Assembly (NCBI GenBank): GCA_013151585.1
Contig: JAADHY010000138.1
Coordinates: forward strand, 2,904-8,082
From: Planctomycetota bacterium
GTDB taxonomy: Bacteria; Planctomycetota; Planctomycetia; Planctomycetales; Planctomycetaceae
Length of the DNA: 5,179 nucleotides
Reading direction: 5' to 3'
Both the position numbers and the translations under genes were made by a program. The notes under the pieces are model-generated. The model was not told the origin of the DNA, made no database searches, and saw only the letters and a list, made by a program, of their open reading frames with translations. Below are positions 1-5,179 of this stretch, piece after piece. Within the stretch, counting starts at the first letter, position 1, and each line of letters opens with the position of its first letter.

Positions 1-2838
1 GCCCCGCAGCCATCTGGCTCACCTGCGTGATGGTTTGAATGTTGTCGATCAAACTGCGGTTGAACAGAACCGGATCCTGGAACCCCAGCTCGACGCCGAA
101 CTCGTCAGTGTTATTGAGGCTCACTTCGACGATCAACGCCTGGATGATCACTTGCTTGGGCGGCTCATCCAGTTTCTTGACCAGTCGCAAGACCTCGTCA
201 AAGTACCGCGGCGTCGCGCTGATCAGCAGGCTATTCGTCACCGGTTCAGCGACTGCAATGATTTCCTGCTCCAGCAATTCGTACGGGCTGACCAACCCGG
301 GCTCGGCTTGCTGCAGATCGCGCAGTGCATCGCGGAATTCGTTGATGGCAGCGGCAACATCTTCGGCAGCACTGTTTTTCAGCCGGATCACTTCGCTGCG
401 CCGCTGACGCAAGTCGCCTTGATCCAGCCGAAGGACGATGGCCTCCACCACACTCAGCGCATCCGCGCCGCCGATCGCGATCAGGCTGTTGGTGCGAGTG
501 TCGACCGAAAACCGCAGCCCGACCAGGGCGCTGGTCGCATCCGCCGACCCCGCCAGCCGGATGCCCGTCTCGCCGTCGCCGCTCAGGATGTCTTCAAAAA
601 GAGTGTCCAGGATGTCGGCGACCGTTTGGGCGCTCGCGTTTTGCAAACTAAAGATTTTGATTTCCGCCACTTGCTCCGCCGGCCGGTCCAGGTACTTGAT
701 CAAAGCCTCCATCAGCTCCATGCTCTCGGGCGGCGCCGTGACGATCAGGCTGTTCGTGCGCGGGTCGGGCGTAACGCGAATGTCCGCGAGGATTCCTGAA
801 CGCACCCGCCCTGCTTGTTCCCGTCGACGGCCAAGAACTGGAGGATCGCACTTTTCGCTTCCTGTAATTCTTGTGCGACTCGTGCCGACGCGGCAACTTG
901 TACTTGCCCGGCAGTCCCCGTCATCGCCGGACTTAAGACGCTCTGGATCGACTGATTGATCAGATTCGCCAGCTCTTCGGCCAATGCGTTTTTCAGCGGG
1001 AAAATCTTGATATCATTCACCGCCTCGGACGCTTCCTGGTCGATTTTTTGGATCAGCAGAGCAACCTCTTTCAGGTCGTTGGGTTCCGCCTGAACCACCA
1101 CGGCGTTGGTCCGCATGTCGGCAACGGCCCGCACGCGCGCCCCGAGCCCGGCCCGATCCTCGTAAAAACTTTCCAGCATCGTTACCACTTGGCTCGCGAT
1201 CGCGTTTTTCAGCCGGAAAACAGCGAACTGTGTGCGAGGATCGACGGGCCGGTCCAACTGATCGATCAGCTCCAGGATGGACGGAAGGTCGTCACCAGCG
1301 GCGATCACGAGCACGGCGTTCGGCTTGACGACCGGTACAAACGCGGGAGGAGGCAACGTCTGAGCCGCTCCTTTTACCGTACTGACTTGTTCATAAACCG
1401 TCGCCAACAATTCCCCCAAGGCTTGGCTGTTGACATGCCGAAGCATGCGCAGATGAATTCCCGGTGTCGCGCCGACGCTGATCTCTTCGATCATCTTGAG
1501 TATCGCCTCGACTTTCGCGACATCCTCTTCGTTTCCGCGCAGCACAAAACCGACGCCGGGCACGTACTCAATCGTGACCTCGCCCTTCAGCCCACCGATG
1601 ACCGCCTGCTGCGAGTCGGCACGCCCGGAGGGCTCCGTCGAGGGCTGCTGCGCCGGCGGTTTTTTCGGAGGCGGATTCGTTTGGTCGGCCTCCGGTGCCT
1701 GACCGGCCGGGGGCTCCGAGGTCTTTTGCAAAGTGACGGTCTCACCGGTCGTTGGCCCCGTCACCAGCTTCCGCACCGCCGGCGTCAGGTCCCGAGCGAT
1801 TTGACGCACGTCTTTGTCGCTCGCCACGAACTGAACCGCATCGTCTCGATCTCGCGGTTCCCGGTCCATCATGCGGACCAACTGCGCCAGTCCTTGAGCC
1901 ATTGGGGACGGAGCTTCGATGATAAGCCGGTTGTTCGCCGTGTCGATCCCGACGGCAAATTGCACCGGGCGCCGAGATTGATCCGATGACGCCGTGGCCT
2001 GCTCGTCCGACTCTGAACCGTTCTGGTCCGAGCTCACGAACACGACGAATCCAGGCAAGCCTTTGGGACCGTCGTCGACCAGCTCGGCCCGCGAAGCGTA
2101 CGCCTCGTAAATCGATCGCGATAGGTTGACGGCGCTTTGCGTCCGCACTTGCACGGTTAAGGTGGTCTTGCCAGGCAGCTCCGGCTTCGGGGCGGCCACC
2201 GTCTCTGAATTCCCCAATTTCGACGGGCCCGACCTAGACTTAGCTGCCTCTTGGGGACGAGCGCTCTGTTCGTGCTCGGCTAACTGCAGCCGCGAAGCGC
2301 CTTCGACTCCAGACCTTTCCTCTGAGGCAGCGGGGATCACCGAACCGTCGGTGGGTTGGCTGGCTCGAGAGCGCGTTGCAGCCGTTTGCGACTCCGCTTT
2401 GTGGCGCAGAACCGGTCGGGTGTATCGAGCTCGCAGCGCGTCCACCGGCAAGACCAACAGATACGAGCCTTGCTCGAACAATCGAAAACCTTTCGGCTCC
2501 AATTCGTGGTTGAGAATCCGAATGGCTTGCTCTTTTGTGTACGACCGGCGGTCCCGCCGCGAGAACCGGCCGGGGGGAACCTTTTCCATCACCAAAGTCA
2601 GGCCGAATGAATCGGCTACGTCCCGAAGCACTTTGTCCCAGCCGGCGCTGAGGTAGTTCAGGCGGATCGGGACACGACGAGTCTCCGAGCCCTTCGCGGC
2701 CGCTGTCGCGCGGGAATGTCGCCGTGACGAAGAAACCCACGGCGGTACCGCCCAGGCGGCCGCCAACGGCTGCCAGCCTAAGACGAACACTAGCACGATC
2801 CAGGGCCGAAACGGCCGGCCAGCTTCTGTTGCTGCCAA
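1..2838 (-). CDS. Large secretin-family (GspD/PilQ-like) outer-membrane channel protein, frameshifted and 3'-truncated by the window edge
   Basis: This is a secretin, the multimeric outer-membrane pore of type II/III secretion or type IV pilus systems. I place the start at the TTG at 2838-2836, because GGGAGAAGGA lies just upstream and a signal peptide follows at once (hydrophobic core about residues 13-28, likely cut after AWA at 28-30). In this numbering an STN/N0-like domain covers about 56-136, and a low-complexity linker about 145-223. N1-like repeats follow at about 226-325, 334-453 (with a Pro-rich insert at 373-405), 460-531, 536-601, 609-720, 726-806 and 815-893. Repeat signatures are LKN/LQN near 543, 615, 732 and 820, and TN-S/A-hydrophobic near 577, 695, 783 and 868. 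Residues 897-912 (QVIIQALIVEVSLNNT) match the typical start of the secretin pore domain, and the rest lies beyond the left edge. The frame breaks after codon 678 (805-807) and continues in -1. An ATG at 3063 would add 75 residues without recognisable features and bury the signal peptide. The family call is secure; which secretion system it serves is unknown. Confidence 0.85.
803..808 (-). other. Frameshift point inside the secretin gene (G-run, apparent loss of one G)
   Basis: Read on the minus strand, codons ...AAG CAG GGC GGG end the first frame at 805. Homology-like sequence then resumes in the -1 frame as GTG CGT TCA GGA (VRSGILADIRVTPDP). Adding one G to the GGG run gives ...KQGGVRSGIL..., which fills the middle of an N1-like repeat without a gap. 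If unrepaired, the first frame adds 19 unrelated residues and stops at 747-745. The downstream frame stays open for all 268 codons to the window edge and keeps its motifs, so the lesion is either very recent or a sequencing/assembly error. No standard X-XXY-YYZ slippery heptamer is present in the incoming frame. Confidence 0.85.
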
Positions 2839-2840
2839 TG

Positions 2841-2850
2841 TCCTTCTCCC
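2841..2850 (-). promoter_or_regulatory. Ribosome binding site supporting the TTG start of the secretin gene
   Basis: On the minus strand GGGAGAAGGA precedes the TTG at 2838, with 2 nt after AGGA and 7 nt after GGGAG. The purine-rich core lies at a usable Shine-Dalgarno distance. The codons that follow encode a short N-region and then a hydrophobic signal-peptide core, so this site decides the start over the upstream in-frame ATG at 3063 and GTG at 2928. Confidence 0.6.
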
Positions 2851-3069
2851 TTTTTCCAGTCCGCACCTACTGCGTGAACGCGATTGGCCGACAAGTAGGG
2901 CGGGAGAGCGCGGACGGACCGAGGGCACACCACCGCTACAATCCGCGCATTCGATATAATCGGCACAATCGGAACTCGCCGTGACAAAAACTTCCGCCAA
3001 CGGGCGACAGATTGGGCAAATTGCGAGAATTGATCCGGACGCCGAGTCGTCCCACAAGAGCAAAGAGAG

Positions 3070-3109
3070 CTTGACAAACTTGCGCTAGTGCCCGCACAAT
3101 GCTGTCAAG
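3070..3109. repeat. Inverted repeat CTTGACA...TGTCAAG
   Basis: CTTGACA at 3070-3076 and TGTCAAG at 3103-3109 are perfect 7-bp inverted copies separated by 26 bp, so arm centres are 33 bp apart (about three helical turns). Each arm contains a TTGACA hexamer pointing inward. This could be a pair of face-to-face -35 boxes or a two-site operator. It overlaps the candidate promoter. Confidence 0.5.
3071..3100 (+). promoter_or_regulatory. Candidate sigma70-type promoter for the STN-like gene pair
   Basis: A perfect -35 hexamer TTGACA (3071-3076) is followed after 18 bp by CACAAT (3095-3100), which matches 4 of 6 positions of the TATAAT consensus. Transcription would start near 3107 and give a leader of roughly 215 nt before the ATG at 3324. 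That leader would contain both hairpins described below. The weak -10 and long leader keep this tentative. Confidence 0.35.
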
Positions 3110-3155
3110 ATGTAGCGGACGGTCTGACCTGGGCCGCGGCCGCCAAAATGGCCTA

Positions 3156-3175
3156 TCCGTTGTCATTCCAACGGA
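3156..3175. repeat. Short hairpin TCCGTTG-tcattc-CAACGGA
   Basis: Seven perfectly complementary bases on each side of a 6-nt loop. It lies in the presumed 5' leader of the STN-like gene, 25 bp before the larger inverted repeat. There is no T-tract after it, so it does not look like an intrinsic terminator. It could be a small operator or leader RNA structure. Confidence 0.5.
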
Positions 3176-3199
3176 AGCGGTCGACTGAGCTCCTCTCAT

Positions 3200-3245
3200 C
3201 CCAAAAGCGGAACAAGACGAGACGAACAGTCCTTCCGCTTTTGGG
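3200..3245. repeat. Perfect 13-bp inverted repeat with 20-nt spacer
   Basis: The left arm CCCAAAAGCGGAA (3200-3212) and right arm TTCCGCTTTTGGG (3233-3245) are exact reverse complements, separated by 20 nt. Arm centres are 33 bp apart. The repeat ends 78 bp before the ATG at 3324. As RNA it would form a stable 13-bp stem; as DNA it could be two facing protein-binding sites. Neither strand has a T-tract after the stem, so an ordinary intrinsic terminator is unlikely. Confidence 0.8.
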
Positions 3246-3312
3246 GGAACAACTCGGTGTCCGACAGGGTTTTGCAGTCCCTTCTGGGCGCACCAACCGG
3301 TTCCAGCGATTC

Positions 3313-3320
3313 GGGAGAGA
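3313..3320 (+). promoter_or_regulatory. Ribosome binding site of the first STN-like gene
   Basis: GGGAGAGA lies 3 nt before the ATG at 3324 (the GGGAG core is 6 nt away). The following codons encode a basic N-region and a hydrophobic core, which confirms this start. Confidence 0.65.
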
Positions 3321-3323
3321 ACC

Positions 3324-4226
3324 ATGTCTGCACGTCGTGCACACTCGAAAAATCAACTCGTCGCAGGGATGCTGGGACTCGGAGTTGTTCTTTGGCTGTC
3401 GGCGGCGGGCGCAGCGCCCGCTCCGTCGACGGGCGACCGTTCGTCCGGCCCAGCGCAGACGAAGCAAAGGAACCGATCGGAGCCCAAGCAGAACCAGTCG
3501 GCGAAAAGGCAGGCCAAAGCTCGCAAGAGCCAGCGTGACGGCAACGCACTGAGCGACTTGGTTCGCGGCCCTGACGATGTGGAAGCCCGGCTCCAGCGGC
3601 GGCTGGCGGTGCAGTTTCTGGAAACGCCGCTCGAAGACTGCCTGAATTGGATCAGTGAGGAGCTGAAACTGGACATTCTGATTGACCGAGCGGCGCTGGC
3701 GGAAGAAGGCGTCACGGCCGATACGCCGGTCACGCTCGAAATCCGCTACACGCGTTTGACAGTCGCGACGATCCTGGACCTCATCCTGAAACCGCTCGGC
3801 TTGTCCTACCTCATCGACGACGGGTTCCTCCGCGTGACCACCGCGGTGGAATGCGAGGAAGCGGAGCAGCTGCGCGTGTACGACTGCAGCGATCTGATCG
3901 GCTTTGCGACAATGTTGCCGCCTGCTTCCCTCGGCCCCTGTGCTCCGGCCCATCGGAAAGTCCAGCCGAAATCAAAGGCAGAGAAAAAGCCTGCTCCGGC
4001 AGAGGCCGTCAGGCGGTCGCGTGGGGGTGATCCCGCCTCGACGCTGGTGCGGATCGTTCAAAACACCACTTCCGGCCCATGGCTCGACTTCGACGGCGTT
4101 GGCGGATCAGTCCTCGTTTACGACGGCCTACTGATCGTCTGGCAGAACCAGAAATGCCAACGAGAGATTGCCGAACTGTTGGAGCAAATCCGCGAGGCAA
4201 AATGCGCGCGGCGAAAGGGAGAGTAG
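3324..4226 (+). CDS. Secreted STN-like domain protein (planctomycete-type), copy 1
   Basis: A 300-residue exported protein of unknown function. Residues 1-10 are basic, 11-27 hydrophobic, and a cleavage site after AGA (28-30) is likely. Residues 47-71 form a strongly basic linker with 10 Lys/Arg in 25. Residues about 86-172 form a compact alpha/beta domain (TPLEDC at 101-106, LDILID at 116-121, TPVTL at 134-138, IDDGFLRVT at 164-172). Its spacing resembles the short STN/N0 domain found at the N-terminus of secretins and TonB receptors. The motif RVYDCSDL follows at 184-191, then a variable Lys/Pro/Ala linker. The conserved C-terminal block covers about 240-292 (GPW at 251-253, YDGLLIV at 266-272, EIAELLEQIREA at 281-292). 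No enzyme motif is visible. The gene lies divergent to the secretin and 48 nt before its paralogue, probably in one transcript. A role as an envelope partner of the secretin is inference. Confidence 0.85.
   Translation: MSARRAHSKNQLVAGMLGLGVVLWLSAAGAAPAPSTGDRSSGPAQTKQRNRSEPKQNQSAKRQAKARKSQRDGNALSDLVRGPDDVEARLQRRLAVQFLETPLEDCLNWISEELKLDILIDRAALAEEGVTADTPVTLEIRYTRLTVATILDLILKPLGLSYLIDDGFLRVTTAVECEEAEQLRVYDCSDLIGFATMLPPASLGPCAPAHRKVQPKSKAEKKPAPAEAVRRSRGGDPASTLVRIVQNTTSGPWLDFDGVGGSVLVYDGLLIVWQNQKCQREIAELLEQIREAKCARRKGE
4170..4200 (+). repeat. 31-bp perfect direct repeat, copy A (3' end of first STN-like gene)
   Basis: This stretch encodes AELLEQIREA and is identical, base for base, to 5142-5172 in the second gene. 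The two genes are otherwise clearly diverged, including at synonymous sites. Confidence 0.9.
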
Positions 4227-4264
4227 GCTTCGATCGTTTAAAACAGAACACAATCTCCAACTTG

Positions 4265-4270
4265 CAGGTG
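4265..4270 (+). promoter_or_regulatory. Weak ribosome binding site before the second STN-like gene
   Basis: CAGGTG places AGG 6 nt before the ATG at 4275. An in-frame TAA directly abuts the ATG (4272-4274), so this is the earliest possible start in the frame. The 48-nt gap after the first gene contains no terminator-like hairpin and no clear promoter, which favours co-transcription. Confidence 0.4.
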
Positions 4271-4274
4271 CTAA

Positions 4275-5179
4275 ATGGTGCACAGAGTCAGGAAACTGTG
4301 TGCAGTCGCGGTGCCGCCTGTTGGCATCGTGACGGCACTGGTTGTATTCCTATCGCTTCCGGCCGGTGAGGTCATCTCAACTGCACCGATCGGGGCGAGC
4401 GGACGCACGGTTCGTGGCTCTCGGGCCGTCACCGGTGCGAACGGGAAACGACAGTGTACCGGGTGCACCTTCTGCAAGAGCCTCGCACAAGCGCATAAGA
4501 AGCCTACTCCGTCTCCAATTACGAGTCGACGTCGTGAAGTCGACAGGAGGCTTGATCAACTGTTGCCGTTCATTGAGTTCAGACGGACGCCCCTAGAAGA
4601 GTGCATCGAATGGTTCAGCGACCAACTTAGACTCGACATCATCGTAGATGTAGAAGTTTTGGCTGAAGAAGGAATCGCTTCGGACACGCCGGTGACACTT
4701 CGCATGCGTCATGTACGTTTGCCTGCACGCAAAGCCCTCGAGCTTGTCTTTGAGCCTCTCGATCTGACTTACTTTATCGACGACGGTTTCCTGCGAATCA
4801 CTTCAGTCTCGGCTTTCGACGAAACTTTGGAGATTCAGGTCTACGACTGCAGCGACCTAGTTGGATGTGGAACGCCGAATGCAAGTCGTCAGGCGCCTGG
4901 CGCAGCCGCTCGGCACAAAAAAGACAACCCTCATTGGTGCGGCGCGGACGACTACTGGAATGGCGAGTCAGTCCATAGAGATAACGTATGTTGCCTACCT
5001 GTTGACACCCCGGATTCAAAGTTGACCGATATAATCATGACTGCCACAACGGGACAATGGACTGACTCGCGTGGCGGCGCTCTGTGGTGGCTGGACGGCT
5101 TGTTGATTGTCCGACACAATCAGCGTGTCCACCGCGAAATCGCCGAACTGTTGGAGCAAATCCGCGAGGCAAGAGCGAG
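4275..5179 (+). CDS. Secreted STN-like domain protein, diverged tandem paralogue (copy 2), cut by the right edge
   Basis: An open frame of 301 codons plus 2 nt with no stop before the window end. It starts with a signal peptide (basic HRVRK at 3-7, hydrophobic segment to about residue 30). It matches copy 1 across the STN-like domain (TPLEEC 105-110, LDIIVD 120-125, LAEEG 129-133, TPVTL 138-142, IDDGFLRIT 168-176), the QVYDCSDLVG motif at 188-197 and the C-terminal block (DGLLIV 274-279, EIAELLEQIREA 288-299). By hand I count about 49 identities in 93 ungapped positions from TPLE to DLVG/DLIG. Copy 1 stops 8 residues after REA, so the stop here should lie just past the edge. It differs in having a C-x2-C-x2-C cluster at 61-67 and extra Cys at 198, 222 and 239-240. 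Its codons look less GC-biased than those of copy 1. Function unknown. Confidence 0.85.
   Translation, partial: MVHRVRKLCAVAVPPVGIVTALVVFLSLPAGEVISTAPIGASGRTVRGSRAVTGANGKRQCTGCTFCKSLAQAHKKPTPSPITSRRREVDRRLDQLLPFIEFRRTPLEECIEWFSDQLRLDIIVDVEVLAEEGIASDTPVTLRMRHVRLPARKALELVFEPLDLTYFIDDGFLRITSVSAFDETLEIQVYDCSDLVGCGTPNASRQAPGAAARHKKDNPHWCGADDYWNGESVHRDNVCCLPVDTPDSKLTDIIMTATTGQWTDSRGGALWWLDGLLIVRHNQRVHREIAELLEQIREARA
5142..5172 (+). repeat. 31-bp perfect direct repeat, copy B (3' end of second STN-like gene)
   Basis: Identical to 4170-4200, in the same reading frame and at the equivalent protein position. The start-to-start distance is 972 bp, close to one gene plus its spacer, as expected from a tandem duplication. 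Confidence 0.9.

Larger units (their letters stand above)
2839..3323. other. Divergent intergenic region, 485 bp, rich in inverted repeats
   Basis: This gap separates the minus-strand secretin from the plus-strand STN-like gene. I see no convincing coding sequence in it; the frames open here lack recognisable motifs. It holds a TTGACA box at 3071-3076, a facing TTGACA on the minus strand at 3108-3103, and a GGCCGCGGCC palindrome at 3132-3141. It also holds a 7-bp hairpin at 3156-3175, a perfect 13-bp inverted repeat at 3200-3245 and an AACCGGTT palindrome at 3295-3302. A perfect TATAAT occurs on the plus strand at 2955-2960 but has no acceptable -35 partner. No clear -10 box for the secretin gene was found. 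Both flanking genes are probably controlled from here. Confidence 0.7.

Noticed and set aside
35..799. Long plus-strand open frame of 254 codons
   Set aside because: It is the exact in-register antisense of the secretin codons in the frame after the frameshift; no ribosome binding site or family motif, while the minus strand carries clear secretin signatures.
803..810. Programmed -1 ribosomal frameshift site
   Set aside because: The incoming frame has no X-XXY-YYZ heptamer and I saw no obvious downstream pseudoknot; a lost base in the G-run is simpler.
1048..1989. Long plus-strand open frame of 313 codons
   Set aside because: In-register antisense of the secretin N1-like repeats; its Arg/His-rich composition is typical of a shadow frame in GC-rich DNA.
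2955..2960. Perfect TATAAT on the plus strand
   Set aside because: No TTGACA-like hexamer at 16-18 bp upstream and no extended -10 TG; it lies over 360 bp from the plus-strand start. Kept only as a note.
2839..3063. Upstream extension of the secretin to the ATG at 3063
   Set aside because: It would bury the signal peptide 75 residues inside the protein, lacks any domain, and a good ribosome binding site sits before the TTG at 2838.
3200..3245. Inverted repeat read as an intrinsic terminator or as insertion-sequence ends
   Set aside because: No T-tract on either side, and the 20-bp interior is too short for a mobile element; no flanking target duplication was seen.
3153..3953. Minus-strand open frame of 266 codons across the first STN-like gene
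   Set aside because: Antisense of a well-supported gene with signal peptide, ribosome binding site and a paralogue conserved in protein sequence; the antisense frame has no recognisable motif.

Overview
The window looks like accessory or secretion-related DNA from a planctomycete-type bacterium. This is inferred from family style only: GC-rich coding sequence, a very large secretin-like protein with many N1-type repeats, and two small secreted proteins that combine an STN-like domain, a 'VYDCSDL'-type motif and a C-terminal 'DGLLIV...REIAELLEQIRE' segment. No rRNA, tRNA, CRISPR array or recognisable mobile element was seen.

Layout. (1) Positions 2838 down to 1 (minus strand) hold a secretin-family (GspD/PilQ-like) outer-membrane channel gene. 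It has a signal peptide, an STN/N0-like domain and about seven successive N1-like repeats. It runs off the left edge just as the pore-forming secretin domain begins. The reading frame breaks once, at a G-run at 805-807, and resumes in the -1 frame without decay. One extra G there would restore a single ORF of at least 946 codons. (2) Positions 2839-3323 are a divergent intergenic region. It carries a perfect TTGACA box, an inverted CTTGACA/TGTCAAG pair, a 7-bp hairpin and a perfect 13-bp inverted repeat. (3) Positions 3324-4226 (plus strand) encode a 300-residue secreted STN-like protein. (4) From 4275 to the right edge (plus strand) there is a second, diverged paralogue of the same protein. 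It is open to the window end and cut off there, probably a few codons before its stop.

How the parts may work together. The secretin N-terminus and both small proteins share the same kind of short beta-alpha-beta-beta-alpha-beta (STN/N0-like) domain. All three carry export signals, and they are divergently arranged around one regulatory region. It is reasonable to infer that the two small proteins are periplasmic or envelope partners of a secretin-based machine, but the sequence does not prove this. No ATPase, inner-membrane platform or pseudopilin gene is visible in the window.
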